From positions 1 to 40,718 of the forward strand of contig NZ_FOKG01000033.1 of assembly GCF_900111885.1 (NCBI RefSeq): 40,718 nt of DNA. Reading direction: 5' to 3'. Shown here one piece after another: positions 31,037-38,586 of this stretch. The stretch comes from Amycolatopsis marina. Lineage in GTDB: Bacteria; Actinomycetota; Actinomycetes; Mycobacteriales; Pseudonocardiaceae. The translations under genes were made by a program, and so were the position numbers. Position 1 is the first letter of the stretch. Every line of letters starts with the position of its first letter. The notes beneath the pieces are model-generated. The model had not been told where the DNA came from. It searched no databases and worked only from the letters and a program-made list of their open reading frames with translations.

Positions 31037-31303
31037 TCAGCTAAACAACCTATCCACCTCCTCCACTGCGTGATAGAGGTTAATACTGAGAACCATTGCC
31101 TGGCGGGCGAGTTCTGCCAACTCTTGAAGTTGGACACCTGTCTGCCCAACTTGCGGATGATGACTGGCATGCGGGGCGACACGTGCGAACGTTTGCACTG
31201 CGGCCTCGGCATCTTTGCAGAACGTTGAAGCCGCGGGAGCTGCAGCTTCAACGAACTGTTGTGTTGCGGCGATATCAGACTTCATTACGTGAAAGGAACT
31301 CAA
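31037..31303 (-). CDS. Small helical protein, possibly ESX/WXG-like (88 aa)
   Basis: The TTG at 31303-31301 or the ATG at 31285 could start it. Neither has a strong ribosome site. The protein is predicted by eye to be two amphipathic helices (MKSDIAATQQFVEAAAPAAS, QTFARVAPHA, a short break with HHPQVGQTGVQ, then LQELAELARQAMVLSINLYH). Size and two-helix form recall the small proteins encoded before polymorphic toxins exported by type VII systems, but no WxG motif is present. It is 103 bases upstream of the Imm1 gene on the same strand. A toxin gene would usually lie between. Confidence 0.55.
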   Translation of the reverse strand: MSSFHVMKSDIAATQQFVEAAAPAASTFCKDAEAAVQTFARVAPHASHHPQVGQTGVQLQELAELARQAMVLSINLYHAVEEVDRLFS

Positions 31304-31347
31304 GAACCTGACTTTCTCGCAGTTGCGGTTGAGCCTAGAAATTGGGT

Positions 31348-31382
31348 GCGCCCCCTACCGCATGCGGGAAGGTAGGGGCGCC
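31348..31382 (-). terminator. Hairpin ending the seven-gene operon
   Basis: GCGCCCCCTACC at 31348-31359 pairs, with one bulged C, with GGTAGGGGCGCC at 31371-31382. The palindrome CCGCATGCGG (31358-31367) sits at the loop. On the minus strand it follows the last gene of the operon by about 240 bases and is followed by a short AT-rich stretch. It separates that operon from the Imm1 pair. Confidence 0.5.
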
Positions 31383-31619
31383 GGACTCCGACAAGGAGAA
31401 TGCCCAGAGACTGGAGGACTGCAAGTTTTCCAAGCCGTCTCGAACTCGTCGGAGAAGATCAATATCTGGCGGTGTGTTCCGGTGGTCGCCGGCCTGCGGC
31501 GTTGGGACTCGGTGCCGACGGGTTCGCAGCGGGGTCATTGAGGATGCCGATCAATGTCACAGTCATCTTCAGTACGCATCAGGCCCGGCCTGATGCCGGC
31601 AGGATGACTTGGAGGCCAA

Positions 31620-31853
31620 TCATGCGGCGTGAGTGCGCGGTCGCGGTGTCGGGATTGGGTTCAACAGCGCGAGGCTCTCCACAGCGCATTCCGGGCAAAT
31701 TCGTAGGTTCACGGGTCGGCGCGGGCCCAGGGAGTCGAGCACGAGTTGGCCGTCGTGCAGGTGGCGGGTACAGACGGAGACGTCGGTGCCGGGCAGGGCA
31801 GTGTGTGCGCGCTCGCGGTGGTAGGGGCTGATGCCCCAGTGCAGCGTGGTCAT
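31620..31853 (-). CDS. Small His/Cys protein, last gene of the seven-gene operon (77 aa)
   Basis: ATG 31853-31851 overlaps the upstream stop (ATGA). The sequence has MTTLHWGISPYHRERAHTAL at the start and possible zinc ligands in VSVCTRHLHDG and RICPECAVES. One Cys plus a CPEC pair with nearby His could bind one zinc. The tail is Pro/Arg/Thr-rich. No family is recognised. Its tight coupling to the DUF6624-like gene suggests the two act together. Confidence 0.7.
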   Translation of the reverse strand: MTTLHWGISPYHRERAHTALPGTDVSVCTRHLHDGQLVLDSLGPRRPVNLRICPECAVESLALLNPIPTPRPRTHAA

Positions 31854-32401
31854 CGGGACCCTCCGTGGGTTGCGGCGGTGATCTCGTCGTAGTTGAGGTA
31901 GGCGGCCTCGATGTCGGAATCGGGGATCGGGTCGAGCCCCATGTCGGCGCGCGAGAGATTGACTTCGGCCGGGCGGTGCAGCGGATAGAGACGGCCGGGC
32001 GCACTGCCGATTCGCAGCCACTGGGTGCCGTAGTGCTGTGGTCGCCTCTGGTCGGTGGCGACCCGATCGGACAGGTAGGCGAGGTCGCGCGGTGCGGCGT
32101 CCTGGTTGGCTACGGCGGCGCGCAACTGGGGTAGCCACCACGCTCGGTACGGGGCGGGTGCGTGCTGGGCCAGCAGCCAGGCGGCGTGGGCTCCATCCAC
32201 TCCGACGGCGCGGTGACCGGGCCAGCCGTGCACCGCCACGATGGGCGCGAGCCAGCGCACGTTGTCCTTGTCGACCTGATGAACGTGTTCCCACTGTTGT
32301 GGTGTGGGAGCGACCGGGTCGAGCTGTGCGCGGGCGCGCTGATCGCTAGCGGCACGATCGATCAGTTCGTCGCGCAGCGCGGTTGCGATCGAGGGCGTCA
32401 T
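31850..32401 (-). CDS. DUF6624-like protein (183 aa)
   Basis: ATG 32401-32399 overlaps the upstream stop (ATGA). Helical N-terminus (IATALRDELIDRAASDQRAR), then WEHVHQVDKDNVRWLAPIVA, VHGWPGHRAVGVDGAHAAWL, LLAQHAPAPYRAWWLPQLRA and DLAYLSDRVATDQRRPQHYG with GTQW. This is the pattern I know from DUF6624 proteins, whose members have alternating D..R..W and HGWP.....G..GA..A.LL motifs. Function of the family is not established. The C-terminal 40 residues (LYPLHRPAEVNLSRADMGLD) are also typical. Sixth gene of the operon. Confidence 0.8.
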   Translation of the reverse strand: MTPSIATALRDELIDRAASDQRARAQLDPVAPTPQQWEHVHQVDKDNVRWLAPIVAVHGWPGHRAVGVDGAHAAWLLAQHAPAPYRAWWLPQLRAAVANQDAAPRDLAYLSDRVATDQRRPQHYGTQWLRIGSAPGRLYPLHRPAEVNLSRADMGLDPIPDSDIEAAYLNYDEITAATHGGSR

Positions 32402-32886
32402 GGCTTCTCCTGTCGGGTGTGCGGCACCGAGGCGGCCAGTGCGCAGGTGGTGGCCAACAGTGGGGCTTGCGCGGGCAGATCGGCCCGGGTGGGCCAGTCG
32501 ATCCAGCGCCATAGGCCGAGCGTCTCGGTCTCTGGCGAGGGCAGGACCACCAGCGCGTTGTCGCCAATCACGCTGATACCCATCGGCACCAGCGCCGCCA
32601 CGTGTTCCAGGGCCGCGCTGCCCGGGCCGCTGAGGAACGTCCACCGCTCTCCGCCTGGGTGCACGATCGCCGGGGCTGGCATGGCCCGCACCCGCAAGCT
32701 GGGAGCGACCTTGCGGCCCAGCGCGGCGGGCATCGTGACCCCGCCGAGCAGGCCTCCGAGGCGCAGCACGATCCGGTTGCCGTTGACGAGCTGGGCGGGC
32801 AATCCGCACACCACACGGTAGTACTCGCACCGCAGCCATGCGGAGTCTCCAGCGGCGGCCGGGGGTGCAACGACCTGGACAGACAT
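32398..32886 (-). CDS. Prim-pol-tail-like protein, third paralogue (162 aa)
   Basis: ATG 32886-32884 with GAGGGGA just before it. Not clearly a named family. The C-terminal half carries ERWTFLSGPGSAALEHVAAL, MGISVIGDNALVVLPSPETE and LWRWIDWP, followed by LPAQAPLLATTCALA. The order W.x.L.x.P, then V.LPSP, then W..P, then LP is shared with the genes at 33721-34164 and 32892-33449. It resembles the end of the primase-polymerase N-terminal domain (PPS...Y.W..P...LP). No catalytic acidic pair is visible. It starts 5 bases after the previous gene and overlaps the next by ATGA. Shared motif is seen; relationship to prim-pol is inference. Confidence 0.6.
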   Translation of the reverse strand: MSVQVVAPPAAAGDSAWLRCEYYRVVCGLPAQLVNGNRIVLRLGGLLGGVTMPAALGRKVAPSLRVRAMPAPAIVHPGGERWTFLSGPGSAALEHVAALVPMGISVIGDNALVVLPSPETETLGLWRWIDWPTRADLPAQAPLLATTCALAASVPHTRQEKP

Positions 32887-32891
32887 TCCCC

Positions 32892-33449
32892 TCAGTCCCT
32901 TCGCCTGTCGGCGTGCAGCGCGGCCCACGCGGTGGCGTGATCGGGCAATCGCCAGTCGGTCGCTTCCGGTGCGATTCGCCAGCGGGAGATCCTCGATGGC
33001 GCCTGGCTCGGTGGCAACAGCAGGCACCCCTGTCGCGTCGATCGCGGAGGGTGCATCGCTCGTGAATCGTGGTGAGGGGTGTGTTCGACGATGAGATGCC
33101 AGCACGGGCCTGGCCCGACCAGGATCGGCCCGAGACACCCTGCGTCCCGCAGGGCCGCATCGGTCCGGCGATCACCGGCGCCGAGATCGATCGCCCCGAC
33201 CGCGCCAGGGCACAGGAGAATGGGCCAGGGCTGGTCCGTCCACGCCTGAAACGCCTCGTCCTGAGACAGGGGCCCGCCACGGCACGCCAGACCGGCCTCC
33301 TCGGGCCGCGACTGGGGGTCGAGGGTTCCCGCGCCAGGATGTGAAGCCGGGATACCAGGGCAGATCGGCCAGCCATGTGCGGCGTAGTCGGTCGCAGCAC
33401 AGCGCATCTCCGTCAGCTCGCCCGCCGGATACGGATGTGTTCTCAACAC
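32892..33449 (-). CDS. Truncated prim-pol-like protein, second paralogue (185 aa)
   Basis: GTG 33449-33447 overlaps the upstream stop by 7 bases. The N-terminal part has AATDYAAHGWPICPGIPASH and LSQDEAFQAWTDQPWPILLC, then GAIDLGAGDRRTD and GPILVGPGPCWHLIVEHTPH, followed by QGCLLLPPSQAPSRISRWRI and ATDWRLPDHATAWAAL. This order (A..YA..GWP..P...., W...P.......... and LLPPS....RW...P) is that of the bifunctional primase/polymerase N-terminal domain, but the active-site D-x-D is not present. So it is probably an inactive or repurposed member. Shortened prim-pol-like proteins of this kind are known as hypotheticals in actinomycetes. Confidence 0.65.
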   Translation of the reverse strand: MLRTHPYPAGELTEMRCAATDYAAHGWPICPGIPASHPGAGTLDPQSRPEEAGLACRGGPLSQDEAFQAWTDQPWPILLCPGAVGAIDLGAGDRRTDAALRDAGCLGPILVGPGPCWHLIVEHTPHHDSRAMHPPRSTRQGCLLLPPSQAPSRISRWRIAPEATDWRLPDHATAWAALHADRRRD

Positions 33450-33724
33450 TGAGCATCACCCGCCTCTGACTCTGGCCGGAGCACCTCGTCCGCGGACGCA
33501 CCTTGGTCGCTCGCCACCGCGGGGGTGAACCAGTCATGGAATTCCGCCACCGTGCGGCACGGTTGATCCGTGTTCAGCCGATACAGCCCGTCAAGCACCT
33601 GCTCGTACAACACAGCGCGCTCCGACACCGCATCGTTCGAAGGCGCGGGAGTGGGTGCGGTCGACGAGACCGGACTGGGCAGGAGCTCGGGCACGTGGGT
33701 TTCGTCGAGGGCGCGCCGATTCAC
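33443..33724 (-). CDS. Small hypothetical protein of the seven-gene operon (93 aa)
   Basis: GTG 33724-33722 overlaps the upstream stop (GTGA). A Pro/Thr/Ser-rich N-terminal third (VPELLPSPVSSTAPTPAPSN) is followed by one helical segment ERAVLYEQVLDGLYRLNTDQ and then PCRTVAEFHDWFTPAVASDQ. No family is recognised. It could be a linker or adaptor protein between the products of its neighbours. Evidence is mainly the tight overlaps on both sides. Confidence 0.65.
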   Translation of the reverse strand: MNRRALDETHVPELLPSPVSSTAPTPAPSNDAVSERAVLYEQVLDGLYRLNTDQPCRTVAEFHDWFTPAVASDQGASADEVLRPESEAGDAQC

Positions 33725-34164
33725 GATGTCGGCCTTGCCTGCGCGACCCGCTGCAGCAACGCAATCACCACGCTGAATGGCGGCAGCAGTGGGTTTCGAT
33801 CAGGAGGCACCATCCAGCCGCAGTCCCCCGAGCCCGTTGTCGCTCCTCCGGGGTTGGAGGGCAGCGCGAACGACGTCCCCTCCGGGTACAGGCGCACCCT
33901 GGCCCGTATCAAGGATTCCGGCAATGCGAAATTGGCTCGGCGGCGCGTCGCGGTCAACACCGTCCACCGCCGGGGCGCGTGCCGCAGGACAGGACCGCGC
34001 AGGCAACCCGCCCAGAGTTCAGCTACCACTGGCCGCGCCAATTCCACCGGTACGTCGATGGCATCGACGGCCTGCCTCATCAGGGTCGTTGCACGGCCCC
34101 CTGCGCCGTGCAACGACCCTCGGTGGTGCTGACGACTGATCATTTCGCAGGCTCCAGTCATCAC
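33721..34164 (-). CDS. Prim-pol-tail-like protein, first paralogue (147 aa)
   Basis: ATG 34164-34162 overlaps the upstream stop (ATGA). The N-terminus is Ala/Val/Arg-rich (LMRQAVDAIDVPVELARPVV). The C-terminal part has APRRWTVLTATRRRANFALP, then VRLYPEGTSFALPSNPGGAT, GWMVPPDRNPLLPPFSVVIA. The sequence RWT.L, YP.G..FALPS, W..PP, LPP parallels the genes at 32398 and 32892. This supports a family of three related proteins in one operon. A link to the prim-pol domain tail is inferred. Confidence 0.65.
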   Translation of the reverse strand: MMTGACEMISRQHHRGSLHGAGGRATTLMRQAVDAIDVPVELARPVVAELWAGCLRGPVLRHAPRRWTVLTATRRRANFALPESLIRARVRLYPEGTSFALPSNPGGATTGSGDCGWMVPPDRNPLLPPFSVVIALLQRVAQARPTS

Positions 34165-34619
34165 GCAGCCTCCGACACGACAGCAGCTGACCGCAGCGCA
34201 TGACGGCCACTGAGCTCGCCATCACCATCGTCACCGAAATCCACTCGAACCCGTCCGGCCGCCGCCTCCACGTGCGAACCAGCCGGATGCTCACCATGCG
34301 GCGTCGGCGCAGCACCGGGATGGCTTCGAGGCGCGGGCACTCCCTCTCGCGCAGCCCCATCGAGCCGTGCATACAGCTCGATGGCCTCCTTCAGCGCGGC
34401 ACGCAACCGGCCCGCCGCCAGAGGATCGAACACCGCGACGCTGGAGCCGTCGATCGTGAGCTGGGGCCCGTGTTCAGCGATCGAAACCTGCGCATACGTG
34501 CGGTGGCTATCGCAATCACGGCACGGCACCGTCCATGCGTTACGCCGGGGCTTCCAGCCCGCTCTGACCAGCATGGTCAGGAGCCTGTGTCGATTACGTG
34601 TCTTGCTCATGCTCGTCAC
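34161..34619 (-). CDS. First gene of the seven-gene operon, unknown (152 aa or 149 aa)
   Basis: Either GTG 34619 or ATG 34610 (MSKTRNRHRLLTMLVRAGWK) could start it. GGAAGGTGG lies upstream and fits the ATG better in spacing. Residues about 5-80 look folded: LVRAGWKPRRNAWTVPCRDC, DSHRTYAQVSIAEHGPQLTI, DGSSVAVFDPLAAGRLRAAL. A CxxC pair is present. The C-terminal half is low-complexity. No family is recognised. It faces the XRE gene across the palindromic island at 34685-34745, so it is probably controlled from there. Confidence 0.65.
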   Translation of the reverse strand: MTSMSKTRNRHRLLTMLVRAGWKPRRNAWTVPCRDCDSHRTYAQVSIAEHGPQLTIDGSSVAVFDPLAAGRLRAALKEAIELYARLDGAAREGVPAPRSHPGAAPTPHGEHPAGSHVEAAAGRVRVDFGDDGDGELSGRHALRSAAVVSEAA

Positions 34620-34684
34620 CCACCTTCCGCGCCAGCGACGGCTTTGGGTGCGTCGCAGCGCCTCATCGGGCCGTTGACCTTTGA

Positions 34685-34745
34685 GAATGCATTCCCAGCG
34701 ACGGGAATGACTGGGGCAGTTGGTAGATTATCCAGATAATTATCT
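34685..34745. promoter_or_regulatory. AT-rich island with nested palindromes between divergent genes
   Basis: GAATGCATTC (34685-34694), ATTATC-CA-GATAAT (34727-34740) and AGATAATTATCT (34734-34745) are all palindromic, and the last two overlap. The region is strikingly AT-rich for this genome and lies between the starts at 34619 (minus) and 34796 (plus). A good candidate for the operator of the XRE regulator, with promoters for both directions. Confidence 0.65.
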
Positions 34746-34795
34746 AGCACATATAGCCCAGATGGGTGTTCTTATCGAGAGGAGGAGGTATGTTC

Positions 34796-35719
34796 ATGGA
34801 ACATGTCCCGCGAGACATCAAGCAGCAGGAAGGACCGACGTTGACGAAGCGAGGCCCCTCAAGCACGTTGCGAGCTTGGGAGTTGGGTATGCGGCTGCGT
34901 CGCGCTCGCGGCGATCTGGGCCTCACGGCCGCTGCGGTCGCGAAGCGAGTCGGGATCGCGCCCAGCAACTTCTCGGCGATCGAGGCAGGGAAACGCCGCG
35001 TCACCGCGAGCAACCTGGCTCAGCTCACCGACGTGTACGAACTCGATGATGCTGAGCGCGAGATGCTCGAAAGCTTGCGCGTGGACGCCGAGCAGCGGAA
35101 CTGGTGGCACGACTACGCCGAGCTGTACAGCGAGGAGTTTCTCCGCTTCCTCGGCCTGGAGGCCGGCGCCAGCACTGTGCGGGAGTGGGCACCGATCTAC
35201 GTCGCGGGTCTGCTGCAGACCAACGAGTACGCTCGCGCGACGATCCGCGCTGGTAGCCCGTACATCAAGGCCGTCGATGTCGGTCCTCGGCTGGAAACCA
35301 GGTTGGCTCGCCAGACGCTCCTCGAAGAGGAGCCTCGGCTGAACATGGAGGTCAATCTCAGCGAGTTCGCGTTGCGTCAGCAGGTTGGAGGGCCAGCCGC
35401 GATATGCCGGCAACTCGATCAGCTCACCGAGGTGATCACCCGGGACAACAGCACGGTCAAGGTGCGGGTGGTGAAGTACACCGCGGGTGCGCACGCGCTG
35501 ACCGGCGGGCCGTTGAGCCTGTTGAGCTTTGACAACGTGCTGCTGCCCGATCTCATTTGGCAGGAGACCGCGATCACCGGCAATCTCATAGACAGAGTGC
35601 AGGTCATCCGCGAGTTCAAGGCCAGCTTCGAGAACGTCTTCGAATCGGTCGCGCTCGACGACGAAGACTCACTCGCCCTGATTCAGCAGATCCGTCACGA
35701 GATGGAGGCCGCAGCGTGA
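34796..35719 (+). CDS. WhiJ-type XRE regulator with DUF5753 domain (307 aa)
   Basis: ATG 34796 is 7 bases after GGAGG. The earlier ATG at 34790 abuts it. HTH of about residues 30-90: AWELGMRLRRARGDLGLTAA, then VAKRVGIAPSNFSAIEAGKR. The DUF5753 domain covers the rest (STVREWAPIYVAGLLQTNEY, then ETRLARQTLLEEEPRLNMEV, LSEFALRQQVGG, and TVKVRVVKYTAGAHALTGGP). This is the large actinobacterial XRE-DUF5753 family, members of which pair with DUF397 proteins and affect development or antibiotic production. The next gene overlaps by GTGA. It may also control the divergent operon. Confidence 0.93.
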   Translation: MEHVPRDIKQQEGPTLTKRGPSSTLRAWELGMRLRRARGDLGLTAAAVAKRVGIAPSNFSAIEAGKRRVTASNLAQLTDVYELDDAEREMLESLRVDAEQRNWWHDYAELYSEEFLRFLGLEAGASTVREWAPIYVAGLLQTNEYARATIRAGSPYIKAVDVGPRLETRLARQTLLEEEPRLNMEVNLSEFALRQQVGGPAAICRQLDQLTEVITRDNSTVKVRVVKYTAGAHALTGGPLSLLSFDNVLLPDLIWQETAITGNLIDRVQVIREFKASFENVFESVALDDEDSLALIQQIRHEMEAAA

Positions 35720-36084
35720 CTACCGATCCTCGTCCCCATGCCCCCTCGCGCACCGGTTGGTTCAAGTCCAGCTTCAGCCCCTCTCAAGGCGGCTGTGTCG
35801 AAGTGCGGTTCGAAGCCGCCGCCGTCCTGGTCCGCGATACCAAAGACCGGGGCGAGGGCCCTACGCTCACCATCGACATCGCTGCGTGGCCCGGCTTCCT
35901 CGATGAAGTCACCGGCATAGCACCTGCGGGCAGCAACCACGCCCTGCACATCGAACCTCAGGACGAGGGTGACGTGCGCCTGCGGGCCTTCGACGGCACC
36001 ACACTCACCTACACAGCGACTGAGTGGTCCGCGTTCACCAACGGCGTCGCCGCTGGCCAGTTCACGCTTCACCCCGTCGCGTAG
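35716..36084 (+). CDS. DUF397 protein with one and a half repeats (122 aa)
   Basis: GTG 35716-35718 overlaps the XRE stop (GTGA). The first DUF397 unit is typical: GWFKSSFSPSQGGCVEVRFE, AVLVRDTKDRGEGPTLTIDI and AWPGFLDEV. A second, partial unit follows at about 80-115 (VRLRAFDGTTLTYTATEWSA, FTNGVAAGQF). Most DUF397 proteins are about 60-80 residues with one unit, so this one is a duplicated form. In pairs with XRE-DUF5753 proteins it is thought to modulate the regulator. Confidence 0.92.
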   Translation: MTTDPRPHAPSRTGWFKSSFSPSQGGCVEVRFEAAAVLVRDTKDRGEGPTLTIDIAAWPGFLDEVTGIAPAGSNHALHIEPQDEGDVRLRAFDGTTLTYTATEWSAFTNGVAAGQFTLHPVA

Positions 36085-36295
36085 CTGCTCAGGGGGTGGT
36101 GATTCACCGCGTTGGCAATCCTCTGCGCGTCACCTCCGTTCTGTCCACGGTCGGATGAAGGCACTCGTCAGTACACCCGGTGAGGCGCGATAGCGAAAGA
36201 CCGACGCTGTAGGCCAGCTGTAGGACTCAAATGCTGACGAGGGCAAGGAGCACGCCCCGCCGTGCCGCCACATTGGAATCCGGAAGGACGCCACG

Positions 36296-37675
36296 ATGAC
36301 CGCCGCAGGAGAGGATCATCCTCATCCTCTTGATGTCGTCCTGCGCGAACGGGGGCTGTCGCTAGCGGGGTTGGCCTCTGCTTACCGTGGAGAACTTGCC
36401 CGCCATGGGCTGCGATCAGCAGCAGACCGGCAGCTCGTATGGAAGTGGAAGTCGGGTAAGCGCACGCCCAGTTTTGACTCGCAGCGCGCCTTGGCCACAG
36501 TGCTCGGCGTCCCGCACACTCTTGTCATAGATCGCGGATGGCCGTCCTGGCTGTGGTGCGCCACCGACACCCACGGGCGGTTAGTCGAGCCGGCATGGTC
36601 GATTACCGGGACAATGACAGTGCTTCGCTGGATGACGGGAGATCGAGTGGATCGTCGCGGCTTTCTGACCGTCACCGGTGCCAGTCTGCTTGGGGTCGCC
36701 ACCGAATGGGCCTCGAGTATGGCGAGTGCGAAAGCAGCGACAGTCGGTGTGCCCGCACTGCGAGGTGAGCACCTTAGCCGGGACGTACTCGGCCGTTTAG
36801 GAAGCCGCCTTGCCGAACTACGTCGCTTGGACGATGTCTTCGGTGGTACTGACCTTCGGCACTTGGCCCGCGCCGAGCTTCGCTGGCTGTCCACGCTCGC
36901 GGACACGGCTACCTACGACGACGCAACGGGCAGGGCCCTGTTCGCCCACATCACCGAAGCAGCTCGCCTCTGCGGCTGGCTCCACTTCGACGTGGCCCAA
37001 CACGCCGCCGCCCAAGAACACTATGTCACCGCGCTGCGGTCCTCAGTCACGGCGAACGCTCCCGAAGCCGGCGCGCACATCCTCGCGTGCATGAGCTTCC
37101 AGGTGATGCTCAACGGACACCCGCACGATGCCCTCTCCCTGCTCGAGACGGCATCGGACTACCTCGGCCGCGGCGGCAACTCCCAACTCAAAGCCATGAT
37201 CGCCAGTCGCAAAGCACGAGCGCACGCCATTGCGCACGAGGCCAGGGAATGCGGCCACCAACTCAACCTCGCCGAACGCTACCTCGATGCGGCCGACACC
37301 GATGTCGACGGCGCCCCGGACTGGATCTACTACTTCGACCAAGCCGAACTGGACGCCCAAGCCGGTGCGTGCTGGGTGAGTCTGGCTCGGCCCGAGCGCG
37401 CCAGGCCCCTGATCGACTCCGCATTGAGCACCATGAGCCCGGACTACGTCCGCGACCGGACGATCTATCACGTGCGCAGCGCCCAGGCGCACGCCGACGC
37501 GGGTGAACTCGATATGGCCTGCCGAGACCTCACCGCCGCGATAGATCTGGCAACCCAAACGCACTCGGTCCGCTCCATCGACACGATCCGTGCAGGGCGA
37601 GCACGACTCAGTCCCTACCAGCGTGATCCGCGGGTTCACGCCCTCGACCAACAGCTCCAACGAATCGCGTCCTGA
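36296..37675 (+). CDS. XRE-TPR transcription regulator (459 aa)
   Basis: ATG 36296 with GGAAGGA 5-6 bases upstream. An N-terminal XRE-like domain of about residues 10-75 ends VWKWKSGKRTPSFDSQRALA. A short segment with DRRGFLTVTGASLLGVATEW follows at about 119-138. It resembles a twin-arginine motif but is common in this soluble family. The rest is helical TPR-like repeats (ARLCGWLHFDVAQHAAAQEH, ILACMSFQVMLNGHPHDALS, AELDAQAGACWVSLARPERA). Such proteins act as ligand- or peptide-responsive regulators in Streptomyces-like bacteria. The SDR gene follows immediately, with only one base between, so they share a transcript. Confidence 0.85.
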   Translation: MTAAGEDHPHPLDVVLRERGLSLAGLASAYRGELARHGLRSAADRQLVWKWKSGKRTPSFDSQRALATVLGVPHTLVIDRGWPSWLWCATDTHGRLVEPAWSITGTMTVLRWMTGDRVDRRGFLTVTGASLLGVATEWASSMASAKAATVGVPALRGEHLSRDVLGRLGSRLAELRRLDDVFGGTDLRHLARAELRWLSTLADTATYDDATGRALFAHITEAARLCGWLHFDVAQHAAAQEHYVTALRSSVTANAPEAGAHILACMSFQVMLNGHPHDALSLLETASDYLGRGGNSQLKAMIASRKARAHAIAHEARECGHQLNLAERYLDAADTDVDGAPDWIYYFDQAELDAQAGACWVSLARPERARPLIDSALSTMSPDYVRDRTIYHVRSAQAHADAGELDMACRDLTAAIDLATQTHSVRSIDTIRAGRARLSPYQRDPRVHALDQQLQRIAS

Positions 37676-37676
37676 G

Positions 37677-38384
37677 ATGTCTGCACCGCAAGGTCAGGTG
37701 GCCCTCGTCAGCGGCGCGAGCAGAGGCATTGGCCGGGAAATCGCCCGCCAGCTGGCACAGCAAGGGGTATCGGTGTACGCGGGTGTCCGTAAACAAAAAC
37801 CGACAGCCTTCTCACCCGATCGCTCAAGCACCGTGAGTTCGTACCGCGAGATCGAACTAGACGTCACTCAGGCGGGATCCGTAGATGCAGCCACTAGCCG
37901 AATTTTAGAGGGCAGTGGTCGGATCGACATCCTGGTGAACAACGCCGGTGTGTCCGACGGCGACCATGACGCCCTACAGCTTGATCCAGACAAGTTCCGC
38001 GAAGTGATGGACGTGAATGTGCTGGGCGCTTGGCGACTGTCGGAGGCTGTGGTTCCGGCGATGATTCGCAACAATTATGGCCGCATCGTCAATGTTTCCA
38101 GCACTCTCGGGTCTCTGCATCACCTGAACCGCCCGAGCGAACCCGCCTATCGGATCAGCAAGGCCGCTGTGAACGCCTTGACCCGCGTTTTTGCCACGCG
38201 ACTGGACGGTACGGGCATCCTCGTCAACGCAGCATCGCCCGGCTGGGTCAGGACAGACCTCGGAGGACCGAACGCTCCGCGCTCAGTCCAACAAGGAGCT
38301 GACACCCCCGTCTGGCTTGCCACGCTACCGCCCGACGGACCGTCGGGCGGTTTCTTCTACGATCGCGCTCCCCTCGAATGGTGA
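37677..38384 (+). CDS. Short-chain dehydrogenase/reductase (235 aa)
   Basis: ATG 37677 starts one base after the regulator stop. Classical SDR fold: cofactor loop VALVSGASRGIGREIARQL at about 8-26, DILVNNAGVSDGD near 84, VNVSSTLGSLHH with the catalytic Ser, and the YRISK catalytic pair (SEPAYRISKAAVNALTR) near 161. A region of ASPGWVRTDLGG follows. The Arg after the loop suggests NADP(H) use. The C-terminus (SGGFFYDRAPLEW) is intact and just before the IS21 insertion. It is probably regulated by or with the TPR protein. The substrate cannot be predicted. Confidence 0.92.
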   Translation: MSAPQGQVALVSGASRGIGREIARQLAQQGVSVYAGVRKQKPTAFSPDRSSTVSSYREIELDVTQAGSVDAATSRILEGSGRIDILVNNAGVSDGDHDALQLDPDKFREVMDVNVLGAWRLSEAVVPAMIRNNYGRIVNVSSTLGSLHHLNRPSEPAYRISKAAVNALTRVFATRLDGTGILVNAASPGWVRTDLGGPNAPRSVQQGADTPVWLATLPPDGPSGGFFYDRAPLEW

Positions 38385-38508
38385 CCCCTCAGCAACGCCG
38401 CGCAAAGTAGAGATGCCGTGTCGCTCGACGCAGCGAGCACCTCCGTACACACGATGGGTCACCCCGCATCCGAAGTTGCTCCCACGGGGCGCGGCACGGC
38501 ACCATCGA

Positions 38509-38564
38509 TGTCGCCACCGGGTGAAAACTGACCCCGTCTGACCGGCGGAAATCTGACCACCTCC
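38509..38564. repeat. IS21 left terminal region with two GAAA.CTGACC repeats
   Basis: GAAAACTGACC at offset 15-25 and GAAATCTGACCACC near offset 40-53. The matching right end is 40663-40718. Confidence 0.85.
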
Positions 38565-38586
38565 TCATGATCAGGAGGTGTTGACC

